The notes: generated from the sequence alone by a model not told the origin. DNA of 64,000 nucleotides from Ramlibacter rhizophilus (GCF_004681965.1 NZ_SMLL01000001.1:310001-374000), one strand, 5' to 3'; shown: positions 17,751 through 26,602, counted from the first letter of the stretch. Translations and numbers: made by a program.

Positions 17751-19888
17751 GGTGCGGGGGTGTTGCGGGCGGCCGGCACCATGAGGGCGTCCAGCACCAG
17801 GACGCCCTGGCCTTGCGGCTTGACCAGGATGGGGTTCATGTCGATCTCGGCGACCTGGGCGGCGTGGCGGCACGCGAACTCCGACAGCAGGGCCACGGTG
17901 CGGGCGGCCGCGGCGACGTCGGCCCGGGGGGTGCCGCGGGCGCCGTCGAGCAGCGGGAACATGCGCAGGCCGCGGATCATCCGCTGCGCCTCGTCCTCGG
18001 AGACCGGCGCCACCTGCACCGCGACGTCCTTGAGGATCTCGGCATGGATGCCGCCGAAGCCCACCATCACCACCGATCCGAACACCGGGTCGCGCGAGAT
18101 GCCGGCGATCAGCTCCACGCCGCCGCGCACCATGGGCGCGACCAGCACGCCGTCGATGCGCGCCTGCGGGGCATGCTGCCGCGCACTGGCCATGATGCGC
18201 GCGAAGGCCTCGCGCACGGCCGTGTCATCGCGCAAGTCCAGCGCCACGCCGCCGACCTCGGTCTTGTGCGCGATGTCCTCCGAGGCGATCTTGAGGACCA
18301 CCGGGTAGCCGGTCTCGCGCGCGGCGCGCACGGCGGCCTCGACGCTTTCGACCACTTCCTCGCGGGGCACGTCGATGCCAGCGGCGGCCAGTGCCTTCTT
18401 CGCATGGAACTCGTTGCGGAACACCAGCGGATCGATCGTCCCGGCCTCGCCGCGCCAAGGCTGCGCGGCGGGCAGGCTGGCCAGGCGCCCCAGCTTGACC
18501 AGGCCCGCCAGGCCGGTGGCCGCCGCGGGGATGCTGCGGAAGACGGGAATGCCCAGCGCGTTGATCTCGGCGACGGCGTCGGCCGGACCCTGGCTGATGA
18601 TGACCAGCAGGCGGTCCGGGTGGCTGGCACGGATCTTCGCGAGCGCCTCCAGGTACACGCCGCGCAGGCGCGGGTTGGACAGCGACAGCGCCAGCATCAG
18701 CACCAGGGTGCTGCCCGAGGCGTCGTCCTGCAGGGCCGTGAGCATCTTCAGCAGGATGTCCGGCCGCGCCGACATCTGCGCCGACGCGTCCACCGGGTTG
18801 TTGGTGCCCGCCGTCGGCACCGCCTCGCGGATCAGCGCCTTGGTGGTCTCGGACAGCTGCGGCAGCGTCATGCCGGCCTCGACCATGGCGTCGGCCATCA
18901 TGATGCCGAAGCCGCCCGAGGCGGCGACCAGCGTCACCGCATCGGTGCTGGGCAGGCGCTGCGCCGCCAGCAGGGCGGCGGCGTGGCCGATGTCCAGCAA
19001 TTCCTCGAAGGAGCGCACGCGCAGCGCACCATGGCGGCGCAGCACGGCGTCGAACACCGCGTCCGAGCCGGTCAGCGCGCCGGTGTGCGAGGCGGCCGCG
19101 GCCTGGCCCTGTTCGGTCGCGCCGATCTTCAGCACGATGACGGGCTTGTTCCTGCGGCGCGCCTGCTCCAGCGCGGCGGTCAGGCGGCCGGCGTGGCGGC
19201 AGGTCTCCATGCAGCACAGGATGATCCGCGTGCCCGGGTCCTCGGCCAGGGCGGCAATGCCGTCGGCGACGTCCACGTCGGCCTCGTTGCCGGTCGCGAT
19301 GAAGCGGCTGACGCCCAGGCCGCGGTCGGCCATGTTGCGCAGGGTGAAGCTGCCGATGTTGCCGGACTGCGAGACGATGCCCACTTCGCCGGCCGGCGGA
19401 ATGCTCTGCTCCAGCGCGATGGAGAAGGTGCCCACGATCCTGTCGGGCACGCTGACCACGCCCAGGCAGTTCGGCCCCATGAGGCGCATGCCGTGATGGC
19501 GCGCCGTGCGCACCAGCTCGGCCTGCAGCTCGGCGCCTTCAGGGCCCGCTTCCGCGAAGCCGGTGGACAGCACGACCACGCCGCGCACCCCGCGCTGCGC
19601 GCAGTCGCGCACGGCCTGCAGCGTGGCCTGCGCCGGCACGGCGACGATGGCCAGGTCGGGAGCGGTGGGCGTGTCCACCACGGACGCATAGGCCTGCAGG
19701 CCCTGGAGGGTGCCGGCCTTGGGGTTGATCGGGTAGATGGCGCCGGCATAGCCGTACTTCAGCAGCAGCTGGACGGGGCGGCCACCGATCTTGGTGACGT
19801 CGTCGGAGGCGCCGATCACGGCGATGCCGCGGGCCTGGAAGAAGGCGTCCAGCCCCGCGCCGGGGGCTTCCTGTACCTGGCTCAGCAT
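17747..19888 (-). CDS. Acetate--CoA ligase family protein, ADP-forming type
   Basis: A 713-residue fusion of the alpha and beta parts of ADP-forming acyl-CoA synthetases. The N-terminal CoA-binding domain has AVIGASDDVTKIGGRPVQLL and VPAQATLQAVRD. A succinyl-CoA-ligase-like region has GEVGIVSQSGNIGS, and AAASHTGALTGSDAVFDA carries the histidine that is phosphorylated in this family. The C-terminal ATP-grasp part has GYPVVLKIASEDIAHKTEVGGV and ends with DMNPILVKP. It would activate the incoming acid using ATP and CoA with ADP release. It overlaps the acyl-CoA dehydrogenase by 4 bases and starts 3 bases after the hydratase stop. Confidence 0.92.
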   Translation of the reverse strand: MLSQVQEAPGAGLDAFFQARGIAVIGASDDVTKIGGRPVQLLLKYGYAGAIYPINPKAGTLQGLQAYASVVDTPTAPDLAIVAVPAQATLQAVRDCAQRGVRGVVVLSTGFAEAGPEGAELQAELVRTARHHGMRLMGPNCLGVVSVPDRIVGTFSIALEQSIPPAGEVGIVSQSGNIGSFTLRNMADRGLGVSRFIATGNEADVDVADGIAALAEDPGTRIILCCMETCRHAGRLTAALEQARRRNKPVIVLKIGATEQGQAAAASHTGALTGSDAVFDAVLRRHGALRVRSFEELLDIGHAAALLAAQRLPSTDAVTLVAASGGFGIMMADAMVEAGMTLPQLSETTKALIREAVPTAGTNNPVDASAQMSARPDILLKMLTALQDDASGSTLVLMLALSLSNPRLRGVYLEALAKIRASHPDRLLVIISQGPADAVAEINALGIPVFRSIPAAATGLAGLVKLGRLASLPAAQPWRGEAGTIDPLVFRNEFHAKKALAAAGIDVPREEVVESVEAAVRAARETGYPVVLKIASEDIAHKTEVGGVALDLRDDTAVREAFARIMASARQHAPQARIDGVLVAPMVRGGVELIAGISRDPVFGSVVMVGFGGIHAEILKDVAVQVAPVSEDEAQRMIRGLRMFPLLDGARGTPRADVAAAARTVALLSEFACRHAAQVAEIDMNPILVKPQGQGVLVLDALMVPAARNTPAP

Positions 19889-19891
19889 GAC

Positions 19892-20662
19892 TCAGCGCCC
19901 CTTGAACACGGGGGCACGCTTTTCCAGGAAGGCCATGCGCGCTTCACGCGCGTCCTCGGTCTTGGACAGCGCCACGGTGAACTCCTGCTCGAAGCGGTAG
20001 GCGTCACGCTGCGGCATCAGGTCCACCATGTTGGCGGCGCGCTTGGCGTAGACGATGGCCAGCGGCGCCTTGGAGGCGATCTCGCGCGCCAGGCCCAGCG
20101 TCACGTCGAGCAGCTGGCCCTCGGGCACCACGTCCTCGATCACATTGCGCCGCAGCAGCTCCTGGGCCGTGAGGCGCTGGCCGGTGAAGAACATGCGGCG
20201 CAGGGTGGAGCGGCCGAACAGCGTCTTGAGCATGGAGGCGCCGCCGGCCAGCCCGACATTGATCTCGGGCATGCCGACGGTCGCGTTCTCCGAGGCATAG
20301 AGGATGTCGCAGGCTGCCGCGAGCCCGAGGCCCGCGCCCAGGGCCGTGCCGTTGATCGCGGCGATGACCGGCTTGGCGCATTCGCGGATGGCGTTGCCGG
20401 TTTCGCGCGTGATGCGGTTGTGGTCCAGGAAGTCGCCGGGCACGTCGGCGCTGGGGCGGTCCTTGAGGTCGGCGCCGGCGCAGAAGACGCTGCCGGTGCC
20501 GGTCAGCACGGCGCAGCGGATGTCCTCGCGTTCGGAGATGGCGTCGAAGGTGGCCACGATCTGGCGGCGCATCTCGCGGTTCAGCGCGTTGACCGGCTTG
20601 CGGTCCAGGGTCACCAGGGCAACGCCCTCCGAGACCTCCAGTCGAACCCATTCTTCACTCAT
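19892..20662 (-). CDS. Enoyl-CoA hydratase/isomerase family protein
   Basis: A 256-residue crotonase-fold protein, first gene of the minus-strand acyl-CoA operon. The oxyanion-hole segments are clear: VFCAGADLKDRPS and NGTALGAGLGLAAACD. The active-site region reads VGMPEINVGLAGGASMLKTL. Only the second of the two glutamates used by classical hydratases has an obvious counterpart (PEINVG), so the exact reaction (hydration, isomerisation or another) is open. The C-terminus FLEKRAPVFKGR is typical. The 239-base gap upstream, shared with the divergent lactonase-like gene, contains the operon promoter region but no strong hexamers by eye. Confidence 0.92.
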   Translation of the reverse strand: MSEEWVRLEVSEGVALVTLDRKPVNALNREMRRQIVATFDAISEREDIRCAVLTGTGSVFCAGADLKDRPSADVPGDFLDHNRITRETGNAIRECAKPVIAAINGTALGAGLGLAAACDILYASENATVGMPEINVGLAGGASMLKTLFGRSTLRRMFFTGQRLTAQELLRRNVIEDVVPEGQLLDVTLGLAREIASKAPLAIVYAKRAANMVDLMPQRDAYRFEQEFTVALSKTEDAREARMAFLEKRAPVFKGR

Positions 20663-20901
20663 ATGTCACCCCCACTAAAAGCCGCTGGCCACGGCATGAA
20701 TCAGACGGACAGAACACCGGGAATCGGTGCTCGGGGGAGTATAGAAATCGGGTGCGAATCCATCTTCGGCCCGATGTGGAGGAGTGTTCTGCAGAAATTG
20801 CAGCAGTCCGGCCGCGATGGCGAGCACCGGATTGCTAGGATGCCGCCGCACGCCCGAGCACATTGCTGCAACCGCGCAATTGCGGCCGGCGCCCACCCAC
20901 G

Positions 20902-21789
20902 ATGGACACCAGACGCCTCGGCAATTTGAAGACCCAATTGGGCGAATGCCCGCTGTGGCACGGCGGCCGGCTCTGGCTCCTGGACTGCCGTGCCGGGCTC
21001 ATCCATGCGCTGGATGCGGACAGCGGCGCCGAGCTGGCGCGCCACGCCGCGCCGGCGCCCCTGGGCTCCTTCGCCTTCAACGGCCCAGCCGGCGACGAAG
21101 TCGTGCTCGCGCTCAAGGAAGAGGTTGCGGCGCTGGACCTGCGCAGCGGGCGGCTTCGCACGCTGGCGCGGCTGGGCATCAGCCATCCGCAGCTGCGGCT
21201 CAACGACGGCACCTCGCTGCCCGACGGCAGCTTCGTCGTGGGGACCATGCACGTTCCGCGGGAAGAGCGCGCGCCGCCGCTGGGTGGCCTGTACCGACTG
21301 GGCACGGACCTGGTTTTCACCCGGCTCGACGAGGGCTACGGCGTCACCAACGGGCCGTGCCTCGATCCGGTGACCGGCCGGCTGCACGTGGCCGACAGCG
21401 AGAGCCGGGTCATTTTTTCCTATGCGCTCGCGCCGGACGGAACGCTGTCGGACAAGCAGGTCTTCGTGCGCACCGACACGCTGGGCTCCGGCCCCGACGG
21501 CTGCGCCTTCGACAGCGAAGGTGGCCTGTGGACCGCGCTGGTGCGCCAAGGTGCGCTGGGGCGCTTCGACGGGGCAGGGCGGCTCACCCACCGCATCGCG
21601 CTGCCGCTCGCGCATCCCACGGCGCTGTGCTTCGGGGGGGCGGAGATGGGCGATCTGTTCGTGACCAGCATCAGCGACAGCGGGCGGCTCAAGGCGTCGG
21701 GTCCGCTGGATGGTGCGGTGCTGAAGATCACGGGGCTGGGGTTCAGCGGCGTGGCGCGGCCGGAGTGCCGGATGCCGGCAGCGGGCTGA
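20902..21789 (+). CDS. SMP-30/gluconolactonase/LRE family protein
   Basis: A 295-residue six-bladed beta-propeller of the SMP-30/gluconolactonase family, which hydrolyses sugar lactones or related esters using a bound divalent metal. Candidate ligands are visible in the expected order: glutamate in LGECPLWHGG, asparagine in LRLNDGTSLPDGS, asparagine in GVTNGPCLDP, and aspartate in GPDGCAFDSEGGLW. The ATG at 20902 is preferred to an upstream in-frame start because it begins just before the GECPLW motif. It is divergent from the acyl-CoA operon and convergent with the LysR gene. A link to either is not evident. Confidence 0.88.
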   Translation: MDTRRLGNLKTQLGECPLWHGGRLWLLDCRAGLIHALDADSGAELARHAAPAPLGSFAFNGPAGDEVVLALKEEVAALDLRSGRLRTLARLGISHPQLRLNDGTSLPDGSFVVGTMHVPREERAPPLGGLYRLGTDLVFTRLDEGYGVTNGPCLDPVTGRLHVADSESRVIFSYALAPDGTLSDKQVFVRTDTLGSGPDGCAFDSEGGLWTALVRQGALGRFDGAGRLTHRIALPLAHPTALCFGGAEMGDLFVTSISDSGRLKASGPLDGAVLKITGLGFSGVARPECRMPAAG

Positions 21790-21807
21790 GAGGGAATTCC
21801 GAAACAA

Positions 21808-21910
21808 CTCCCTCCCCCATTTGGGGGAGGGCTGGGGTGGGGGCTGGGGCGCCGACGACGCCACTTCGCGCGGCCCCCATCCCAACCTTCCCCCAAGGGG
21901 GGAAGGAGCT
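21808..21910. repeat. Paired GC-rich hairpin repeat between convergent genes
   Basis: Two hairpins occupy this gap. The first is CCCTCCCCCA-TT-TGGGGGAGGG at 21810-21831. The second is CCTTCCCC-CAAG-GGGGAAGG near 21886-21908. The inner flanks GGGGTGGGGGC and GCCCCCATCCC are also near-complementary, so the whole unit can form a cruciform. Elements of this look are widespread between genes in Comamonadaceae. Lying between two convergent stops, it may act as a bidirectional terminator. Confidence 0.7.
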
Positions 21911-22855
21911 TCACCCCCCGCGCCCCGCCGCCTTTCCATGCGCCTTGAACCGCTGCTCGGGTCCCGCCACGTGCTCGGTCACGAAGTCCAGGAACAGGCG
22001 GATCTTGGCCGGGATGATGGCCGTGTCCAGGATGGTGGCGTACATGCCGGCGTCGAAGCTGCTGTTGCTGACCTGCACGTCGCTCAGCACGCGCACGAGC
22101 CGCCCCTGGCGGATGTCCTCGTGCACGGTGTAGTCCTCCAGCAGGGCCAGGCCCTCGCCCAGGCGCGCCAGCTCCAGCAGGGCGACGCCGTTGTTGGTGA
22201 CGTGGCGCGGCTTGAAGGCGATCTCGCGCACCTGCTCGCGCTCCTTGAACATCCAGCTGGTCTGGTCGCCGGGCAAGTGGTAGGCCAGGCACTCGTGTTC
22301 CAGGATGCTTTCGGGTGCCGTGAGCGGCGGCTTGCCGGCCAGGTAGGCCGGGGAGGCGACCAGGTAGCGCTCGCTCCTGAACAGGATGCGCCGCTTGACG
22401 CCGGCTTCCACCGGCGGCGAGATGCGGAAGTCGATGTCGAACTGCTGGCGCCGCAGGTCCACCGGTGCTTCGGCGAGCGTGAGCTCGATGTGGATCTGCG
22501 GGTAGAGGCGGCGGAAGCCCGCGATGAGGTGGGGCAGCACGCCCAGGCCGAACATCATGCGCGAGTGCACGCGCAGCAGGCCCTGGGGCGCGGAGCTGAT
22601 GGCGGTGATGTTGCCCTGCAGGTCGTTGATGCGGCTCAGGATGCCTTCGAGCTGCCGGGCGTACTCCTGCCCCGATTCGGTCAGCACCACCTGGCGGGTG
22701 GAACGCAGCAGCAGCTTGATCTTCAGCTCGTCCTCGATCTGCGTGATCATGCGGGACACGCCGGTCGCCGAGATGCCGAAGCGCCGTGCCGTTTCCGAGA
22801 AGTTGCGGGTCTGGGAGATCGACAGGAACAGCTCCATGGCGCGCAGCCTATCCAT
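21911..22855 (-). CDS. LysR-family transcriptional regulator
   Basis: A 314-residue LysR-type regulator. The N-terminal winged helix-turn-helix is clear in MELFLSISQTRNFSETARRF followed by SATGVSRMITQIEDELKIKL and the STRQVVLTESG wing. The C-terminal effector-binding domain covers about residues 90-300. It is transcribed divergently from the first luciferase-like monooxygenase gene with a 109-base gap containing a palindrome, so it probably controls that cluster. Start is the ATG at 22855. Confidence 0.92.
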   Translation of the reverse strand: MDRLRAMELFLSISQTRNFSETARRFGISATGVSRMITQIEDELKIKLLLRSTRQVVLTESGQEYARQLEGILSRINDLQGNITAISSAPQGLLRVHSRMMFGLGVLPHLIAGFRRLYPQIHIELTLAEAPVDLRRQQFDIDFRISPPVEAGVKRRILFRSERYLVASPAYLAGKPPLTAPESILEHECLAYHLPGDQTSWMFKEREQVREIAFKPRHVTNNGVALLELARLGEGLALLEDYTVHEDIRQGRLVRVLSDVQVSNSSFDAGMYATILDTAIIPAKIRLFLDFVTEHVAGPEQRFKAHGKAAGRGG

Positions 22856-22880
22856 GAGTCCTCCGTTATTCGTTGTTCAG

Positions 22881-22890
22881 AACTGCAGTT
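22881..22890. promoter_or_regulatory. Palindrome, candidate LysR operator
   Basis: AACTGCAGTT is a perfect 10-base palindrome in the divergent LysR/monooxygenase gap. A TAGAAT hexamer at 22920-22925 could be the -10 element for the monooxygenase. If so, the palindrome centres roughly 45-50 bases upstream of transcription start, a usual place for a LysR activator. No good -35 hexamer is seen, as is common for activated promoters. Confidence 0.45.
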
Positions 22891-22964
22891 TCCGAGGTAG
22901 TGGATCCGGGATGCGTCCCTAGAATTTGCCGCCATTGCAGGTCCGATTCCTGCGGAGACTGTAC

Positions 22965-24038
22965 ATGGAGTTCGGCGTATTCATCCTGGCCCAGCAGCGC
23001 GGCTACCACCAGACTTCGCAGCAGGTCATCAGCAATTCGATCGAGCAGACCATCGTCGCGGAACAGGCCGGATTCAATAGCGCCTGGTACGCCGAACATC
23101 ATTTCAACAACTATTCGCTGTCGCCTTCGCCCCTGATGATGGTGGCGCACATGGCCGGCCAGACCCAACGCATCCGGCTGGGGACTGCGGTGTGCATCCT
23201 GCCGCTGTACCAACCGGCCCGCTTCCTGGCCGAGGTGGGTTTCGCGGACACCGTCTCCAATGGCCGCCTGGACCTGGGCGTGGGCTCGGGCTACCAGGAG
23301 TTCGAGTTCGTGCGCTTCGGCGTGGACATCGCCAACTCCGGCGCGATCTACAACGAGTTCCTGGACATCCTGGCCAAGGGCCTGACGCAGAAGATCTTCG
23401 ATTACAACGGCCGCTTCCACCGGATTCCACCCAGCTCGATCGCCGTGCGCTGCGTGCAGGAGCCCATGCCGCCCGTGTGGATCACCTCCGGCAATCCCGT
23501 CACGCTCGGGCGTGGCGTGCGCGAGGGGCACAACCTGTTCGTCACCGCGCTGCTCAATGGCAACGAGGGCGTGCACAAGCTGCGCGAGCGCCTGCAGACG
23601 GTTGCAAGCGACAACGGCAAGGACCTGGACCGGGACGTGAAGTTCGGCTTCCTGCGCTGCGCCTATGCCTCGGACAAGCCCGCGGAGATCGACGCCTACC
23701 TCGATTGCGCGCGCTTCCAGCGCCGCATCTCGGAGAGCCTGAAGTTCCGCCGCTCGCAGTCCGAGGACGGCTACATGGTCAAGGAAGTGCCGACCGAGAC
23801 CGACCCGACCTTCGAGCAGTTGCGCCGCAACCTGCCCGTGGGCTCGGTCAACCAGGTGATCGACAAGATGCTGGAGGAGATCAGCATCCTGCGGCCCAAG
23901 CACATCGCGCTGCAGACGCAGCTGGGCGACTTCGACCAGAAGACCATGCTGCGGCAGATCGAGCTCTGGGGCGAGCGGATCATCCCCGCCATCCAGAAGG
24001 AAGTCGGGCGCCATGCGGCGCCCGCGCAGCCGGCCTGA
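22965..24038 (+). CDS. LLM-class (luciferase-like) flavin-dependent monooxygenase, copy 1
   Basis: A 357-residue bacterial-luciferase-fold protein. It starts MEFGVFILAQQRGYHQ, followed by AWYAEHHFNNYSLSPSPL, RIRLGTAVCILPLYQPARFL and NGRLDLGVGSGYQEFEF, all normal LLM landmarks. Members use reduced FMN or F420; in this lineage FMNH2 supplied by a reductase is likely. A flavin reductase-domain gene lies 3.7 kb downstream in the same run of genes. A highly similar second copy occurs at 25507. The oxidised substrate is not predictable from sequence. Confidence 0.93.
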   Translation: MEFGVFILAQQRGYHQTSQQVISNSIEQTIVAEQAGFNSAWYAEHHFNNYSLSPSPLMMVAHMAGQTQRIRLGTAVCILPLYQPARFLAEVGFADTVSNGRLDLGVGSGYQEFEFVRFGVDIANSGAIYNEFLDILAKGLTQKIFDYNGRFHRIPPSSIAVRCVQEPMPPVWITSGNPVTLGRGVREGHNLFVTALLNGNEGVHKLRERLQTVASDNGKDLDRDVKFGFLRCAYASDKPAEIDAYLDCARFQRRISESLKFRRSQSEDGYMVKEVPTETDPTFEQLRRNLPVGSVNQVIDKMLEEISILRPKHIALQTQLGDFDQKTMLRQIELWGERIIPAIQKEVGRHAAPAQPA

Positions 24039-24053
24039 GTCGCACCTCCTGAC

Positions 24054-24074
24054 GGGCGGCGGTCCATGCCGCCC
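24054..24074 (+). promoter_or_regulatory. Intercistronic stem-loop before the binding-protein gene
   Basis: A perfect 7-base inverted repeat (GGGCGGC, 7-base loop, GCCGCCC) lies in the 64-base gap between monooxygenase copy 1 and the binding protein. No U-tract follows. It could adjust relative expression of the two genes or be a weak attenuator. Confidence 0.4.
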
Positions 24075-24102
24075 CCAGCTTTCCACCACCCGAGGAGACA
24101 CT

Positions 24103-25098
24103 ATGCATTCCACCCCCATCAGCCGCCGCACGGTCGTGTTCGGCGGCCTCATGCTCGGCGCCGGAGCCGGCGCCCTGGCCAGCGCCGGCGCTGCCGGCAA
24201 TTGGCCCGACCGTCCCATCCGCCTGGTGGTTGCCGGCTCTCCCGGAGCGGGCGGCGACGTGTTCGCGCGCCTCATCGCCGAGCCGCTGTCCAAGGTGCTC
24301 AAGCAGCCCATCGTCGTGGAGCCCAAGCCGGGCGCCAACGGGCTGATCGCCTGCGAAAGCGTGGCCAAGGCGGCGGGCGACGGCTATACGCTGCTGTTCG
24401 CGCCCTCGTCGGCCATCCTGATCAATCCGGTCATCCATCCCAAGATGCCCTACGACACGGAGAAAGACCTGACGCCCATCGCCCAGGTCGGCGCGGCGGG
24501 CATCCTGCTGGTCGCGAACCCGAGCACCGGCTTCAAGAACCTGGCCGACATGGTGGCCTATGCCAAGGCCAACCCCGGCAAGCTGGCCTATGGCTCCTGG
24601 GGCACCGGTTCCTCCGGGCACCTGGCCATGGAAGGCATCAAGGCGCATTACGGGCTGGACATGACGCACGTGCCCTACAAGACACTGGTGAGCGAGGTCA
24701 CGGACCTGATCGGGGGCAACCTCAGCGTGGGCTTCACCGACATCCAGTCGCCGCTGCCGCACATCCGCGGTGGCCGCCTCGTGGCCCTGGGGCAGACCGG
24801 CTCGCAGCGCTGGCCCGCCACGCAGGACCTGCCCACGCTGAGCGAGCAGGGCTACAAGTTCGAGGCCGACGGCTGGTACGGCGTGTTCGCCCCGGCCGGC
24901 ACGCCGCAGCCGGTCATCGACCGCCTCGCCGACGAGATCAACCGCCTGCAGCGCACGGATGCCGTGCGCCAGCGCATCGAGGGGCAGAACATGATCGTGC
25001 CGCCGGCGCGCACGGCGGCCCAGTACGCGGAGTCGATCAAGAAGGACGCGGCCATCTGGCAGGGGCTGGCGAAGAACGTGAACCTCAAGGAGAAGTGA
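24103..25098 (+). CDS. TTT-type periplasmic substrate-binding protein (Bug family)
   Basis: A 331-residue Bug-family binding protein. Its N-terminus ISRRTVVFGGLMLGAGAG resembles a Tat-type signal (SRRT before the hydrophobic stretch). The mature part begins WPDRPIRLVVAGSPGAGGDV, with later typical segments YGSWGTGSSGHLAMEG and HVPYKTLVSEVTDLIGGNLS. It lies between the two near-identical monooxygenases, which suggests it imports their shared or related substrates. The ATG at 24103 has a GAGGAGA ribosome-binding sequence just upstream. Confidence 0.92.
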   Translation: MHSTPISRRTVVFGGLMLGAGAGALASAGAAGNWPDRPIRLVVAGSPGAGGDVFARLIAEPLSKVLKQPIVVEPKPGANGLIACESVAKAAGDGYTLLFAPSSAILINPVIHPKMPYDTEKDLTPIAQVGAAGILLVANPSTGFKNLADMVAYAKANPGKLAYGSWGTGSSGHLAMEGIKAHYGLDMTHVPYKTLVSEVTDLIGGNLSVGFTDIQSPLPHIRGGRLVALGQTGSQRWPATQDLPTLSEQGYKFEADGWYGVFAPAGTPQPVIDRLADEINRLQRTDAVRQRIEGQNMIVPPARTAAQYAESIKKDAAIWQGLAKNVNLKEK

Positions 25099-25197
25099 GC
25101 GGCGCGCCGGCGGGGCGGGTCGGATGGGAGAGGCCCTGCGCAGGGCATCACGGACCGGGGCCCTGCGCCCCGGTGGTCGTTTGCAGGCGCCTGGCGA

Positions 25198-25348
25198 GGG
25201 CTTCGACAGGCTCAGCCCGAACGGGTGGGTTGGTTCGCCCGCGATCTCACCCCCGTCCGCCCAGAACCTACCCCTGCGTTCGCCCTGGACCCACCTCTGC
25301 GTTCGCCCAGAGCCCCCACCCCCGTTCGCCCTGAGCTTGTCGAAGGGC
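25198..25348. repeat. Intergenic repeat with inverted ends and internal GTTCGCCC copies
   Basis: The left end (25198-25225, around CTTCGACAGGCTCAGCCCGA) and right end (25321-25348, around GCCCTGAGCTTGTCGAAGGG) are inverted copies of one another. Such CTTCGACAGGCTCAG-type units are scattered in many betaproteobacterial genomes. Between them GTTCGCCC-like units recur at irregular spacing. The rest of the 25099-25506 gap has no gene. No transposase is present, so it is a small repeat and not an insertion sequence. Confidence 0.65.
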
Positions 25349-25506
25349 ATTGGCCAACCCCGCCCCGAACGAAGCCTCGCCAGGGCGTCCCACCCGGTCC
25401 ATCAGTTTTTGCAGGAGTGAACTGCGCTCCAACCATCTTCCGGATCGCTGCCACCGCCCAGAGAATTTCCTGCATCGAACCTCACTTCAACCCAGCGGAG
25501 CGACAC

Positions 25507-26574
25507 ATGGAATTCGGCGTCTTCATCCTGGCCCAGCAGCGCGGCTACCACCAGAGCTCGCAACAGGTGATCCAGAACTCGATCGAGCAGACCGTGGTGG
25601 CCGAGCAGGCCGGCTTCAATACGGCCTGGTACGCCGAGCACCACTTCAACAACTACTCCCTGTCGCCGTCGCCGCTGATGATGGTGGCGCACGCGGCCGG
25701 CAAGACCCGCCGCATCCGGCTGGGCACGGCGGTCTGCATCCTGCCGCTGTACCACCCGGCTCGCTTCCTGGCCGAGGTCGGCTTCGTCGATACGGTGTCC
25801 AACGGCCGACTGGAGCTGGGGATCGGCTCGGGCTACCAGCAGTTCGAGTTCGAGCGCTTCGGCGTGAAGATCGAGGAGTCCGGCGAGATCTACAACGAGT
25901 TCCTGGACATCATCCCCCAGGGATTGACCCAGAAGATCGTGGAGTACCACGGCAAGCACCTTCACCTGCCGCCCAGCTCCATCGCCGTGCGCTGCCTGCA
26001 GGACCCGATGCCGCCGCTGTGGATCACCTCCGGCAACCCGGCCACGCTGGGCCGGGGCGTGCGCGAAGGCCACAACCTGTTCGTGACGGCGCTGCTCAAT
26101 GGCACCGAGGCCGTCACCGCGCTGCGCGGCCGGCTGGAGACGGTGGCCACGGACAACGGCGCCGACCTGGACGAGGACGTCAAGTTCGGATTCCTGCGCT
26201 GCGCCTTCGCGTCCGACAGCGCCTCCGAGATCGACGCCTACCTGGACTGTGCGCGCTTCCAGCGCCGCATCTCCGAGAGCCTGAAGTTCCGCCGCGCGCA
26301 GACGGACGACGGCTACATGGTCAAGGAAGTGCCGTCGCCCACCGACCCGTCGATGGCCGAGCTGCGCAAGAACCTGCCCGTGGGCTCGGTCAACCAGGTG
26401 ATCGACAAGATGCTGGAGGAGATCAGCATCCTGCGGCCCAAGCACATCGCGCTGCAGACGCAGCTGGGCGACTTCGACCAGAAGACCATGCTGCGGCAGA
26501 TCGAACTCTGGGGCGAGCGGATCATCCCGGCCATCCGCAAGGAAGTGGATGCGCTGAACACCGTCGCCGCCTGA
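25507..26574 (+). CDS. LLM-class (luciferase-like) flavin-dependent monooxygenase, copy 2
   Basis: A 355-residue paralogue of the copy at 22965, with the same start, the same AEHHFNNYSLSPSPLMMVAH block and an identical stretch of over 50 residues from LPVGSVNQ to ERIIPAI. Differences cluster in the middle (for example KHLHLPPSS against RFHRIPPSS), a region that usually shapes the substrate pocket. The two enzymes may thus act on related compounds. It leads directly into the SDR, VOC and flavin reductase genes with short gaps, so it probably shares their transcript. Confidence 0.93.
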   Translation: MEFGVFILAQQRGYHQSSQQVIQNSIEQTVVAEQAGFNTAWYAEHHFNNYSLSPSPLMMVAHAAGKTRRIRLGTAVCILPLYHPARFLAEVGFVDTVSNGRLELGIGSGYQQFEFERFGVKIEESGEIYNEFLDIIPQGLTQKIVEYHGKHLHLPPSSIAVRCLQDPMPPLWITSGNPATLGRGVREGHNLFVTALLNGTEAVTALRGRLETVATDNGADLDEDVKFGFLRCAFASDSASEIDAYLDCARFQRRISESLKFRRAQTDDGYMVKEVPSPTDPSMAELRKNLPVGSVNQVIDKMLEEISILRPKHIALQTQLGDFDQKTMLRQIELWGERIIPAIRKEVDALNTVAA

Positions 26575-26602
26575 TGGTGGCGCGAGCGCCCCGGACACGT
26601 TC

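Noticed and set aside
17813..20929. Another open frame of more than 1,000 codons opposite the ligase and hydratase
   Set aside because: Histidine-, glycine- and arginine-rich composition without any domain, antisense to the ADP-forming ligase; a codon-bias shadow.
25198..25348. Possible CRISPR array because GTTCGCCC recurs
   Set aside because: Units are short, irregularly spaced and lack constant repeat length or unique spacers; no cas genes are present.
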